Positions 54,710 through 63,813 of a DNA stretch of 64,000 nucleotides are shown here, one piece after another. The DNA comes from NCEH01 sp040049195 (lineage in GTDB: Bacteria; Pseudomonadota; Alphaproteobacteria; Rhizobiales; Xanthobacteraceae): NCBI RefSeq assembly GCF_040049195.1, contig NZ_JBDZDL010000007.1; one strand, given 5' to 3'. The translations under genes were made by a program, and so were the position numbers. The notes beneath the pieces were generated by a model that searched no databases, was not told the origin of the DNA, and saw nothing but the letters and a program-made list of their open reading frames with translations. The first letter of the stretch is position 1, and every line of letters begins with the position of its first letter.

Positions 54710-56197
54710 TCAGACCGTAACGACCACCGGCTCGCGGCCGATGAGCTTGCTGAGCTGCCGCAGGCGGCTATGGACGCGGTCGTTGATCAGGTCGGCGAGA
54801 TCGTTCGGCACGCTGAGCACAACGGTTTCGCCCCGCACCTCCAGCTCCGTGCGCGGAAGAATGCCCGGCATGGCGGCGGAGAGCAGATAGGCAACCCGCA
54901 TGCACGCCCCGAGGATGCGGGCCCGGTCCAGCATGCCGGTGGAGACCAGCTCCAGGATGCGCGGGGCATATTCGTCCTCGGAAAGGCCCATGTGCCGGAA
55001 ATAGACGGCGAGCGCGATATAGGCGCGGCCGGGATGGTCCACCCCCACGAAGGCGGCATGGGCGATGATGTTGAGGCTCTGCTCCCCGCGATAATCGGGA
55101 TGGGCGCGCCAGCCGATATCCGCCAACAGGCACGCGGCCTGCCTCAAGCGCCGCTCGTCGGCGCTTTCTTCCAGCGCGCGCGAGGAGTCAAAGAAGGAAT
55201 CCGTCCATCGCACCAATTCCTCGCCGTGCTGCGGCGAGCGCGAGCGCAGCTCGTTCAGCTCGTGCGCGGCAGCGAGGAGCGGATCTTCCTTGCGCTGCTC
55301 GGCGTCCAGCAGCGCATAGAGCAGGCCCTCGCGCACGCCGAGGGCGGAGATCACGATTTCCGAGGGACGTCCCTCGCGCACCACATTCTCCAGCACCAGC
55401 GCGCCATAGGCGAGCAGGGAGCGGCGCGCGTCAGAAATGGCGTCGATGTGGGAGAGGGCTTCGGCATCCGCGCGGTGGACGATGCGGGTGAAGTCGATCG
55501 CTTCCTTCGCAGGCAGCACATAGCCGTGCATGACGTGCAGCGGATAGCCCTTCTGGAACATATGCAGGCGCGCGAGCGCCCGCCATGTGCCGCCGACGGC
55601 ATAGAAGGTGCGCCCGGCCAGGCCCGCCAGGACGGGAACTTCCCGCACGGCGTCGCGAATGATCTTCTCGGATTTGCGCAGCGACTTGCCCGAGCGGTCC
55701 TGCAGCGCCAGCACGCCCAGCGGCAAGGTGATGCCGGCGCCGACCTTCTGGCCCTTCACATCCACCAGCTCCAGCGAGCCGCCGCCGAGATCGCCCACCA
55801 CCCCGTCCGGGGCGTGGACGCCGGAAACGATGCCGAAGGCGGCAAGCTCCGCCTCGCGCCGGCCGGAGAGAATCTCCACCTGCGCCCGGCATATGGTTTC
55901 GCACTGGGCAATGAAGGCGGGGCCGTTCTCCGCATCGCGCGCGGCGGCGGTCGCGAGGGCATAGACCACCCCGACCCCCATGGCGTCGCACAGGGCGCGG
56001 AAGCGCTTCAACGCGGAGAGCGCGCGTTCGACGGCGTCCTGGGCGAGCCGTCCGGTGGACAGAACTTCCCGACCGAGACCGCAGAGCGCCTTCTCGTTGA
56101 AGATGGGAGTCGGCGCGCGGTTAAGCGCCTCGTACACCACGAGCCGCACGGAGTTGGACCCGATGTCGATGACGGCAACAGGCGCCGTCACCGCCAT
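54710..56197 (-). CDS. ppx: Exopolyphosphatase
   Basis: Ppx removes terminal phosphates from polyphosphate; relatives also hydrolyse pppGpp. The 495-residue product has the actin-like ATPase fold: phosphate-1 motif VAVIDIGSNSVRLVVYE (about 6-22), GDLGGGSLELVDVKG and a C-terminal HD-like helical region (about 310-460). I chose ATG 56197, since the longer frame runs into the end of ppk. It follows ppk by 34 bp on the same strand, so synthesis and breakdown of polyphosphate are coexpressed. Confidence 0.94.
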   Translation of the reverse strand: MAVTAPVAVIDIGSNSVRLVVYEALNRAPTPIFNEKALCGLGREVLSTGRLAQDAVERALSALKRFRALCDAMGVGVVYALATAAARDAENGPAFIAQCETICRAQVEILSGRREAELAAFGIVSGVHAPDGVVGDLGGGSLELVDVKGQKVGAGITLPLGVLALQDRSGKSLRKSEKIIRDAVREVPVLAGLAGRTFYAVGGTWRALARLHMFQKGYPLHVMHGYVLPAKEAIDFTRIVHRADAEALSHIDAISDARRSLLAYGALVLENVVREGRPSEIVISALGVREGLLYALLDAEQRKEDPLLAAAHELNELRSRSPQHGEELVRWTDSFFDSSRALEESADERRLRQAACLLADIGWRAHPDYRGEQSLNIIAHAAFVGVDHPGRAYIALAVYFRHMGLSEDEYAPRILELVSTGMLDRARILGACMRVAYLLSAAMPGILPRTELEVRGETVVLSVPNDLADLINDRVHSRLRQLSKLIGREPVVVTV

Positions 56198-56231
56198 GTG
56201 GTCACTCGTGTGCGGCGTGGGCCCGCCGCCC

Positions 56232-58427
56232 TTAGCGGCGGACGTAGAGGCTGCGCGGCGAAGAATCTTTGAGAGACTTTCCACGTCCCGACAAGCTCGG
56301 ATTGGTCATGAAATAACGATGGGCGTTGAACGATTCTTCGCCCGGCGCCGGGACTATGCGTTCCGAAGAGCCATCGGGCAACACCCGCCAGCTCTGTTCG
56401 TTGTCGATAAGATTGGCCACCATGATCTGATCCAGCACCTGCTCGTGCACGGTGGGGTTCATAATGGGACACAGCGTTTCGACGCGGCGGTCGAGGTTGC
56501 GGGTCATCAGGTCCGCAGAGGAAATGTAAACCAGCGCATGGGGATGCGGCAGCGCGTGCCCATTGCCGAAGCAATAGATGCGGCTGTGCTCCAGGAACCG
56601 GCCGACGATCGACTTGACCTGGATGTTCTCCGAAAGGCCGGGAATGCCGGGCCGCAGGCAGCAGATGCCGCGGATGACGCAATCCACCTTCACGCCGGCA
56701 TTGCTGGCGGCATAGAGCGCGTCGATGATCTCGGGGTCCACCAGCGAGTTGCACTTCAGCCAGATTGCCGCCGGCCGGCCGGCACGGGCGTGCTCGATCT
56801 CCTGGGCGATGTTCTGGAGGATGCGCGGCTTGAGCGTGGTGGGCGACACCGCCATCACGTCCAGCTCGCCCGGCGTCGCGTAGCCGGTGATGAAGTTGAA
56901 GATGCGCGCCACGTCCTGGGCGATCACCGGATCGGCGGTGAAGAACGACAGGTCGGTATAGATGCGGGCGGTGATGGGGTGATAATTGCCCGTGCCCACA
57001 TGGCAATAAGTGGCAAGCGTGCCACCCTCGCGGCGCACCACCATGGACAGCTTGCCGTGGGTCTTCAGGTCGATGAAGCCGAAGACGACCTGCACGCCCG
57101 CGCGCTCCAGGTCGCGTGCCCAGCGGATGTTGGCTTCCTCGTCGAAGCGGGCCTTGAGCTCCACCAGCGCGGTCACCGACTTGCCGGCCTCGGCGGCTTC
57201 CGCCAGCGCCTTCACGATCGGGCTGTCGGAGGAGGTGCGGTAGAGGGTCTGCTTGATGGCGACGACGTTGGGGTCGCGGGCGGCCTGGCGAAGGAACTGA
57301 ACCACCACGTCAAAGGATTCATAAGGGTGGTGAACCAGAATGTCCTTCTCGCGAATGGCCAGAAAGCAATCTCCGCCATGGTCGCGGATGCGCTCGGGAA
57401 ATCGCGCATTGTAGGGCGGAAACTTCAGGTCCGGCCGGTCCACCGACACCAGCTGGGAGAATTCGTTCAGCGCCAGCACGCCGGTGACGACGAAGATCTC
57501 CTCGTCCTTCACGTTCAGTTCGCGGGCGACGAAATTGCGCAATTCCTCGGGCATGGCCGAATCCGCTTCCATGCGGATCACCGAGCCGTAGCGGCGCTGC
57601 TTCAGGGCGCTCTCAAACAGGCGCACCAGATCCTCGGCCTCTTCCTCGATGTCGAGGTCGCTGTCGCGGATGACGCGGAACACGCCCTGGCCCTTCACCG
57701 CATAGCCGGGGAACAGGCGGGCGATGAACAGCCCGATCATCTGCTCCAGGGTGATGAAGCGCAGGCCCTGCCCCTCGCCGTCGGCGAGGCGGATGAAGCG
57801 CTCGACCTTGGCGGGAATGCGGATCAGCGCGTTCATCCCACGCCCGTCGCTCTGCCGCACCAGCTGCAGGGCCAGGGAGAAGCCGAGATTGGGGATGAAG
57901 GGGAAAGGATGGGCCGGATCGATGGCGAGCGGCGTCAGCACCGGGAACACATGGTGCAGGAAGTGGGCTTCCAGGCGTTCGATGTCGGCGGCGGTCACAT
58001 CCGCGCCGTCCACCAGGGTGATGCCGACGCCGGCCAGTTCCACACGCAGTTCACGCCAGCGGGCCTGCTGATCGAAAATCAGATTGCCGGCGCCGTCCAT
58101 GATGATGGCGAGCTGCTCGGCGGGGGTGAGACCGTCCGGGCTGAGAGCGGTCACGCCCTCGCGGATCTGCTCCTTCAGGCCGGCCACGCGCACCATGAAG
58201 AATTCGTCGAGATTGTTCGCCGAGATGGACAGGAAGCGCAGCTGCTCGAGCAGGGGGTGGTTCTTGTTGGAGGCCTCTTCCAGCACGCGGCGATTGAAGT
58301 GCAGCCAGGAGATTTCCCGGTTGATGAAGCGCTGCGGGGAACCCGCGAGCTCGAGAACGGTCTCCACACTGGCCTCCGGTTCAAAATCCTCGACCACGGC
58401 CAAGGCGACGGTGTCATTCGCGTTCAT
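56232..58427 (-). CDS. ppk: Polyphosphate kinase 1
   Basis: Ppk1 polymerises the gamma-phosphate of ATP into polyphosphate. The 731-residue product is full length, with the N-terminal helical domain (NREISWLHFNRRVLEEA), IKQTLYRTSSDSPIVKAL and the autophosphorylated histidine in YCHVGTGNYHPIT. I chose ATG 58427 (MNANDTVALA) after GGGGG; the open frame upstream overlaps the hda-like gene and is not family-like. It lies between hda and ppx on one strand. Confidence 0.96.
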   Translation of the reverse strand: MNANDTVALAVVEDFEPEASVETVLELAGSPQRFINREISWLHFNRRVLEEASNKNHPLLEQLRFLSISANNLDEFFMVRVAGLKEQIREGVTALSPDGLTPAEQLAIIMDGAGNLIFDQQARWRELRVELAGVGITLVDGADVTAADIERLEAHFLHHVFPVLTPLAIDPAHPFPFIPNLGFSLALQLVRQSDGRGMNALIRIPAKVERFIRLADGEGQGLRFITLEQMIGLFIARLFPGYAVKGQGVFRVIRDSDLDIEEEAEDLVRLFESALKQRRYGSVIRMEADSAMPEELRNFVARELNVKDEEIFVVTGVLALNEFSQLVSVDRPDLKFPPYNARFPERIRDHGGDCFLAIREKDILVHHPYESFDVVVQFLRQAARDPNVVAIKQTLYRTSSDSPIVKALAEAAEAGKSVTALVELKARFDEEANIRWARDLERAGVQVVFGFIDLKTHGKLSMVVRREGGTLATYCHVGTGNYHPITARIYTDLSFFTADPVIAQDVARIFNFITGYATPGELDVMAVSPTTLKPRILQNIAQEIEHARAGRPAAIWLKCNSLVDPEIIDALYAASNAGVKVDCVIRGICCLRPGIPGLSENIQVKSIVGRFLEHSRIYCFGNGHALPHPHALVYISSADLMTRNLDRRVETLCPIMNPTVHEQVLDQIMVANLIDNEQSWRVLPDGSSERIVPAPGEESFNAHRYFMTNPSLSGRGKSLKDSSPRSLYVRR

Positions 58428-58476
58428 CGATAGACCCCCATTTTCCGGCGGAACATGGCCGTCTTGCATGACTACT

Positions 58477-59211
58477 CTATGACGGTGGGGCCTCCGCGTC
58501 GTCCTCGTCGCCAAAGTCGCTTGGACTTTCTCCGCGCAAGGCTTTTTGCTCGCTGAGCACCTGCGCGGCCAATGAGCGTGTGACGGGCCGGCGCGCCGCC
58601 AGGGCCGCACGGTCGATGGCGGCCACCAGGGCCTGCGCGCCTTCGACCGTGCGCTCCATGCGCAGCAGGAGATATTGGACGGTCGCCTCGTCCACGGGGA
58701 TCTGACGGTCGGCGAACAGCTTCACCAGCACCGCGCCCAGCAGGGCATCATCCGCCGGGGCGATCTCCACGCTCGGCACCGCGCGCAGCCGGGAGGCGAG
58801 GTCCGCGGTCGCCAGCACGAAAGCCGCGGGCGGCGTGCGCGCAGTCATCAGCACGAAGGCATTTTGCTCCCGCGCGAGGTTCAGCAGATGGAACAGCGCG
58901 GCTTCGTCAAAGTCTCCCGCCGCCAGATCCTCCAGCAGCAGGGCGCCTTGGGCCAGCGCCTGTGGCACGCCGGCGCGGGTGAGGTCGTGCGCGGCAAGGG
59001 TCAGGGCATTGGCCTTGCGGGCGAAGATTGCCCCGAGGTGGCTCTTGCCGGCGCCCGGGGGGCCGACGAGGGTCACCACGTGCGCCGGCCAGTCGGGGAA
59101 GGAATCCACCAGCGCGAGCGCAGCCGCATTGGCCGGCGCGGCGAGGAAATCCTCCCGCAGCAGGGCCGGCCGGGTGGGCAGATCGAGCGGCAATTGGCGA
59201 ACCCCGGCCAT
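58477..59211 (-). CDS. hdaA: DnaA-related AAA+ protein, Hda/HdaA type
   Basis: Hda-type proteins, loaded on the replication clamp, stimulate ATP hydrolysis by DnaA and prevent re-initiation. The 244-residue product begins with a clamp-binding motif RQLPLDLP (residues 5-12). It has Walker A GPPGAGKSHL (about 50-59), a Walker B region LLLEDLAAGDFDE and sensor-type LMTARTPPAAF. It lacks the DNA-binding domain IV of DnaA. It starts four bases after the stop of the AI-2E-family gene and so is translationally coupled to it; ppk follows after 49 bp. Confidence 0.92.
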   Translation of the reverse strand: MAGVRQLPLDLPTRPALLREDFLAAPANAAALALVDSFPDWPAHVVTLVGPPGAGKSHLGAIFARKANALTLAAHDLTRAGVPQALAQGALLLEDLAAGDFDEAALFHLLNLAREQNAFVLMTARTPPAAFVLATADLASRLRAVPSVEIAPADDALLGAVLVKLFADRQIPVDEATVQYLLLRMERTVEGAQALVAAIDRAALAARRPVTRSLAAQVLSEQKALRGESPSDFGDEDDAEAPPS

Positions 59212-59215
59212 GGGG

Positions 59216-60307
59216 TCAGACCGTCTCGCGCGGCGAGGGATCGGCGTCTTCCTCGCCGGTATAGAGAGGGCTGTGGAAATATTGGCTGAAGGCGAAGCGC
59301 ACCAGAACGCCGGATGCGGCCGTCAGCGGCACCGCCAGCAGCAGGCCCACGAAGCCGAACAGATAGCCGAAGGCGAACAGGGCGAACATCAGCCATACCG
59401 GGTGCACGCCGATGCTGTCGCCCACCAGCTTCGGCGACAGGATGTAGCCTTCCACCGTCTGGCCCACCAGGAAGATGCCGAGGATGGTGCCGATCATGGT
59501 CCAGTCCGGGAAGAACTGAACGATGGCAACGCCCATGGCGAGGATCAGCCCGGTGAGCGAGCCGACATAGGGAATGAAGGTGATGAAGCCCGAGACGATG
59601 CCGATGAGCAGGCCGAAGTTCAGGCCCGACATGGTCAGGGCCACGGCATAGAAGGTGCCGAGAATGAGGCACACCAGTGCTTGCCCGCGCACGAACCCGG
59701 CGACCGCCATGTCCATTTCCCGGCCGAGCCGGCGGATGATGGGGCGCTGGTGCACCGGAATCCAGCTGTCCACGGTCATCAGCATGTGGTCCCAGTCGCA
59801 CAGCACGTAGAACACCACCACCGGCGTCACCACCACCAGGGCGAACACCGAGAGCAGCGCCTGCCCGCCCGACCACAAGGACGTCAGCAGGCCGAGCAGA
59901 TAGCTGACGCCCTGGGACATCAGGTCGGCGAGCGAGCGTTGAACATCCGGCAGGCGATCGCCGAAGAAGCGGTTCAGCCATTCCCGGTTTTCCTGCGTGA
60001 CCAGGTTTTGCAGGCGCGTGACGTAGGATGGCAGGTTGGTGATGAATTCAAACAATTGGCTGGAAAGCAGCGGCAGCACCACGAGCAGCAGCAGAACCAC
60101 GACCAGGACCAAAATACTCACCAGGGCCAGGCTCGCCGGCGTGCGCCCGAGGCCGATGCGCGACAAACGCTCCACCACCGGGTTGAGGAAATAGGCCAGG
60201 GCCATGCCCGCGACGAAGGGTAACAGAATGCCGCGCAGCAGCCACAGGCCAATGACGACGGCAAACAGCGCGCCGATCCAGAAGCGAAGCTGAAGCTGAA
60301 TGGCCAT
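59216..60307 (-). CDS. AI-2E/PerM-family membrane protein
   Basis: The 363-residue inner-membrane protein has about eight hydrophobic segments and the family features (LPFVAGMALAYFLNPVVERL, FVRGQALVCLILGTFYAV, FIPYVGSLTGLI, SIGVHPVWLMFALFAFG). Members include the AI-2 exporter TqsA, but most have unknown substrates, so transport of AI-2 should not be assumed. I chose ATG 60307 with GGAGGAG upstream. It lies between a phosphatidyltransferase gene and hda on one strand. Confidence 0.9.
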   Translation of the reverse strand: MAIQLQLRFWIGALFAVVIGLWLLRGILLPFVAGMALAYFLNPVVERLSRIGLGRTPASLALVSILVLVVVLLLLVVLPLLSSQLFEFITNLPSYVTRLQNLVTQENREWLNRFFGDRLPDVQRSLADLMSQGVSYLLGLLTSLWSGGQALLSVFALVVVTPVVVFYVLCDWDHMLMTVDSWIPVHQRPIIRRLGREMDMAVAGFVRGQALVCLILGTFYAVALTMSGLNFGLLIGIVSGFITFIPYVGSLTGLILAMGVAIVQFFPDWTMIGTILGIFLVGQTVEGYILSPKLVGDSIGVHPVWLMFALFAFGYLFGFVGLLLAVPLTAASGVLVRFAFSQYFHSPLYTGEEDADPSPRETV

Positions 60308-60348
60308 CGCTCCTCCCGGACCCCGCACCGGTACGCCGCTCGTGGCGG

Positions 60349-60879
60349 TCAGCGCGCCATGTGGCGCATCCATTCCGCGAGATACGCAGCCGCCGAAAGC
60401 GCCGTCAAGAGGCCTACCGCCACCAGTCCCACCTCGAACGCCCGGCCGGGTTGAAGGCCGAGACCGGCGCTGGCCAGCACCAGGGCGGCGAAAGCGATCT
60501 GCACCGCCGTGTTGACTTTCGAAATCACCAGCGGACGGATCGTCACCGGCTGGGCCAGCAGCACCGAGAGCAGGATCGCGCCGATGATCATGACATCGCG
60601 CGTGACCACGGCGATCGCGACCCAGCGCGGGATCAATTCCACCACCGCGAGCGAGATATAGATGGAGATCAGCAGCGCCTTGTCGGCCAGCGGATCGAGA
60701 TAGGCGCCAAGCTCCGTCTGCATGTGAAACCGCTTGGCGAGGAAGCCGTCCACGGCATCCGACGCGCCGGCGAGCACGAACAGCCAGAACGCCAGTTCCA
60801 GTTCTCCCGAGGCGATGGACCAGACCAGGATCGGCACCATCAGGATGCGGGCGAGCGTGATGAGGTTGGGCAAGCTCAC
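60349..60879 (-). CDS. CDP-alcohol phosphatidyltransferase, PgsA/Cls-like
   Basis: The 176-residue membrane enzyme has about five or six helices and the CDP-alcohol transferase signature D-x2-D-G-x2-A-K-x8-G-x3-D-x3-D (SDAVDGFLAKRF, ELGAYLDPLADK, about 40-67). The usual AR is AK here. The family makes phosphatidylglycerol phosphate or cardiolipin; which of these cannot be read from sequence. The start is GTG 60879 after GGGGAGGGGG. It heads the run through the AI-2E family gene, hda, ppk and ppx. Confidence 0.88.
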   Translation of the reverse strand: MSLPNLITLARILMVPILVWSIASGELELAFWLFVLAGASDAVDGFLAKRFHMQTELGAYLDPLADKALLISIYISLAVVELIPRWVAIAVVTRDVMIIGAILLSVLLAQPVTIRPLVISKVNTAVQIAFAALVLASAGLGLQPGRAFEVGLVAVGLLTALSAAAYLAEWMRHMAR

Positions 60880-60960
60880 CGCGCGCCCCCTCCCCGATCC
60901 GACCGGCCGCGCGTTTGGTAACGAGTCCCGCGGCTCATGCGGCCCCTCATTCGCCGCGCC

Positions 60961-61731
60961 TCATCTGCGTTTGACGGAGAGGGCGCTGAAGCTCTGATCG
61001 GCGGCCAGGGCGTGGATGCGATTGATGTTCACATTGCGCGGCACGGTGCAGCAGAAGAAGATCTGCTCGGCGATATCCTCGCCGGTCAGGTGCTTCACGC
61101 CTTCATACAGCTTTCCGGCGCGATCCTCGTCGCCCTTGAAACGGACGATGGAGAATTCGGTCTCGGTCAGGCCGGGCTCCACATTTGTGACGCGCACGCC
61201 GGTGCCCACCACGTCGGCCCACACATTGAGCGAGAATTGCTTCACGAACGCCTTGGTCGCCCCATAGGTGTTGCCGCCCGGATAGGGATAATCGCCGGCG
61301 ACGGAGCCGGTGAACACCACATGCCCCTCGCCGCGCGCGATCATCGAAGGCAGCGTGGCGCGCACGGTGTAGAGCACGCCGTTGATATTGGTGGCGACCA
61401 TCTCTTCCCAGTCGCTCATGTTCGCCGCCTGGGCCGGTTCCAGGCCCATGGCGAGGCCGGCATTGGCGCAGACCACGTTATAATTGGCGAACGGATCCGG
61501 CAAAGCGGCGAAGGCCGCCTGCGTGGCCTCCCAGTCGCGCACGTCCAGTTCCAGCGTGTGGATGGCATCGCCGAACTCGGCGGCAAGCGCCGCCAGACGA
61601 TCGGCGCGGCGGCCCGTGACGATCACCTTGCTGCCGGCGGCCAGGAACCGCCGGGCGGTGGCGGCACCGATGCCTGACGTTCCGCCGGTGATGAGGACGG
61701 TCAGCGTCTTCGGGTCAAGCATCTGGTACAT
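60961..61731 (-). CDS. Short-chain dehydrogenase/reductase, YdfG-like
   Basis: The 256-residue protein has the SDR nucleotide motif ITGGTSGIGAATARRFL (about 14-30), NAGLA, the catalytic Ser in FTGSVAG and YGATK, and ends with the YdfG-like GEDIAEQIFFCCTVPRNVNINRIHALA pattern (EDIAEQIFFCCTVPRNVNIN). YdfG-type enzymes oxidise serine, allo-threonine and 3-hydroxy acids with NADP; the substrate here is unproven. GGAGTG precedes the ATG at 61731. It lies 81 bp upstream of the phosphatidyltransferase on the same strand. Confidence 0.9.
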   Translation of the reverse strand: MYQMLDPKTLTVLITGGTSGIGAATARRFLAAGSKVIVTGRRADRLAALAAEFGDAIHTLELDVRDWEATQAAFAALPDPFANYNVVCANAGLAMGLEPAQAANMSDWEEMVATNINGVLYTVRATLPSMIARGEGHVVFTGSVAGDYPYPGGNTYGATKAFVKQFSLNVWADVVGTGVRVTNVEPGLTETEFSIVRFKGDEDRAGKLYEGVKHLTGEDIAEQIFFCCTVPRNVNINRIHALAADQSFSALSVKRR

Positions 61732-62028
61732 GGATCACTCCGCACGATTGGCTGCCCATAGAGAAAGAAGGCGCCCGCATAATCAAGCGCGCCGGCGTCA
61801 TGGAAGCAGGCGCGAGGCATGCATCCGGGCGACGGCATCTTGTCGCGGCGCCCCTGGGTCATGCTCCTGCCATGTTCTCGATAAATTGTTCCGGCTTACG
61901 GTCTTCGCCTCCGGGGGAGCCCGAAGCAGCCTGTTTTTGATCCGGCATTAACGCTTTTTGCGCAAGCTGGATGGTGGCGTGAAAAAACGGGTGTCGCTAA
62001 GTTGCGGTCAGGTCCGGAGAGACATTTG

Positions 62029-62628
62029 ATGAAGTTCTTCCCCGCTTCGGCGGTCTTCGCCTCAGGGCTGCTCCTTGCGGGTTGCAGCACCGAGTTGGAT
62101 GGCTTCGGAACGAAGACGAGCGCGGTGGAGTCCAATCGGGTCCTGTCCGCGCCGACGGCTTCGGTCGAGAGCGCGCCGATGCCGGCGCCGGTCGCCACGA
62201 CCGCTTCCGTCCCGCGTCCCTCGGGGGCCAATGCGACCACGGCCGCATCGGCGGTCACGCCCACCGCCGTCGCCAACGCCAGTTCCGTTCCCCTCACCCC
62301 GCCGCCGGTCAATCCGGGCGGCACGGCCTATGCCGCGAGCAATGAACAGGAACAGCTCGCCGGCGCCTGGACGTTCGCGTGGGATGGCGGCCAGCACAGT
62401 TGCCCCGTGACGCTGTCCACGGTCCGCGGCGCGAGCGGCCTGTCCGCGCAGGCGGACATTTCCTGCCCGAGCGAAATCTTCATGACCAAGGGCTGGGATG
62501 TGCTGGGCTCAGACATCGTCCTGCAAAATCACGTGGGCAAGATCACCGCCCGGCTGCAGCCCTCAGGCGCAAATCGTTACGTGGGCGTCATCGCCGACAA
62601 CAACCAGCCGATCGTCCTGACCCGCTAG
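62029..62628 (+). CDS. Omp19-like lipoprotein, AprI/Inh-family domain
   Basis: The 199-residue lipoprotein has a lipobox LLLAGC with C19 as the lipidated residue, a Pro/Ala/Thr-rich linker (about 25-105) and a C-terminal Inh-type beta-barrel domain (about 108-199: LAGAWTFAWDGGQHSCPVTL, two cysteines for a disulfide, ending NNQPIVLTR). The layout matches Brucella Omp19, an outer-membrane lipoprotein that inhibits proteases. GGAGAGAC precedes the ATG at 62029. Protease inhibition here is inferred. Confidence 0.88.
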   Translation: MKFFPASAVFASGLLLAGCSTELDGFGTKTSAVESNRVLSAPTASVESAPMPAPVATTASVPRPSGANATTAASAVTPTAVANASSVPLTPPPVNPGGTAYAASNEQEQLAGAWTFAWDGGQHSCPVTLSTVRGASGLSAQADISCPSEIFMTKGWDVLGSDIVLQNHVGKITARLQPSGANRYVGVIADNNQPIVLTR

Positions 62629-62804
62629 GCCGCCCCGCGCGGCCAGCCGCTGCCTGCCTTCCAGCGTCTTTCGCCCTGAGGCCATAGCCTCCCAAGGGCC
62701 GGTCCGACCTCCGTCGCCCGCGCTTCAAGCGCCCGCGCGGCGCGGCGGACCACCCCGACACAGTTCGGGACATTCAGATTTCAAGGGATAGGCCGTGCTC
62801 CGCC

Positions 62805-62990
62805 TCAGCGGACGGATGCGCTCTGCACTGCGGCTTGGGGCGCGGCGCGCGTGTCGGCGCTGTGCTGCACGCCGGAAAGGCCGCCAAGCAGCAGCGCCAG
62901 AATCACAGCATACGCCGCGCCGAACAGCGCCCAGTCCCGCCAGGAATGGGCACGGGAAGCGGGAGCGAAACGGGGGCTGGACACACTCAT
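62805..62990 (-). CDS. Small single-pass membrane protein
   Basis: I do not recognise this 61-residue protein. A basic N-terminus (MSVSSPRFAPASRAHSWRD) precedes one membrane helix (about 20-40, WALFGAAYAVILALLLGG) and a short Ala/Ser/Gln-rich tail, probably periplasmic. The ribosome-binding site is weak. The AT-rich upstream region has two inverted repeats and a possible -35 TTGACT (63048-63043, minus strand), which supports a real, regulated gene. Confidence 0.6.
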   Translation of the reverse strand: MSVSSPRFAPASRAHSWRDWALFGAAYAVILALLLGGLSGVQHSADTRAAPQAAVQSASVR

Positions 62991-63010
62991 TCAACACATT
63001 CCATCTGCGT

Positions 63011-63026
63011 GATAGATTTATCTATC
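63011..63026. promoter_or_regulatory. 16-bp palindrome upstream of the 61-codon gene
   Basis: GATAGAT-TT-ATCTATC is perfect and lies 20 bases before the start codon at 62990, in a low-GC stretch. It would overlap or follow the promoter and may be an operator. Confidence 0.45.
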
Positions 63027-63049
63027 CGCATCTTGGAATATAAGTCAAT

Positions 63050-63070
63050 ATAACATATTAATTCTGTTAT
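63050..63070. promoter_or_regulatory. Inverted repeat ATAACA-N9-TGTTAT
   Basis: Perfect 6-bp arms lie in the same AT-rich gap, just upstream of the possible -35 of the 61-codon gene. The binding protein is unknown. Confidence 0.4.
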
Positions 63071-63093
63071 TATGCGCCCGCGACCCCCGCCGT

Positions 63094-63813
63094 TCATTGC
63101 CCGGTAAAAACCGGCGCACGCTTCTCCACGAAGGCGGCCGCACCCTCGGCGAAATCGGCGGTGCCGGCGCAGGCCACGAAGGCCGCACGCTCCGCCTCCA
63201 ACTGTGCCGCGAGCGTGTTATTGAACGACCCCCGCATCAGCGCCTTGATGCGACCGAGCGCCTGGGTCGCGCCGGCGGCGAGCCGGGTCGCCAGCGCGTC
63301 GGTCTGCGCCTCAAGCTCCGCGAGGGGCACCACCTTGTTGATCAGGCCGATGCGGAGCGCCTCGGGCGCATCGATCACGTCCGAAAGCAGCGCCAGTTCC
63401 AACGCCTTGCGCAGGCCCACGGTGCGCGGGAGGCTCCAGCTGGCGGATCCGTCGGTGCTCGTGCCGATCCGGCCATAGGCCATGGTGAAGCGGGCATCAT
63501 CGGCGGCAATCACCAGGTCCGCCGCCATGGCGACGCTGAGGCCGCCGCCCGCAACCGCGCCCTTCACCGAGGCGATCACCGGCTGGGCCAGGCCGTTGAG
63601 CACGGTGATGGCTTCGTGAAACGGCACGATCAGGTCGCTGACCACGTCCGGCGCGGAAGCGCCTGCCGCATGGAAGCGCCCGACGTCTCCCCCCGCCAGG
63701 AACGCCCGCCCTTCGCCCGACATCACCACCACGCGCACGCTGGCGTCGCCCGCGATCTTCACGGCGGCGTCTCGGAAGGCGAGGATCATCTGTTCGTTCA
63801 GGGCGTTCAGCAC
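63094..63813 (-). CDS. Enoyl-CoA hydratase/isomerase family, PaaG-like; 5' end disturbed
   Basis: The crotonase-fold product has the oxyanion-hole segments RAFLAGGDVGRF and VKGAVAGGGLS. The two glutamates of hydratases are replaced (Ser after GGGL, Tyr in TMAYGRIG), while Asp in IGTSTDGSASWSLPR aligns with the PaaG isomerase aspartate. It is therefore probably a double-bond isomerase, not a hydratase. The GTG at 63813 is the first standard start in frame, but family sequence continues upstream (LETILLRIADGIARIRFNRP) to about 63875. No start codon in that frame precedes it. An ATG at 63887 would join it if the C4 run (63876-63879 on the complementary strand) had one more base. This may be a frameshift, an assembly error or a non-standard start. 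Confidence 0.8.
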   Translation of the reverse strand: MLNALNEQMILAFRDAAVKIAGDASVRVVVMSGEGRAFLAGGDVGRFHAAGASAPDVVSDLIVPFHEAITVLNGLAQPVIASVKGAVAGGGLSVAMAADLVIAADDARFTMAYGRIGTSTDGSASWSLPRTVGLRKALELALLSDVIDAPEALRIGLINKVVPLAELEAQTDALATRLAAGATQALGRIKALMRGSFNNTLAAQLEAERAAFVACAGTADFAEGAAAFVEKRAPVFTGQ

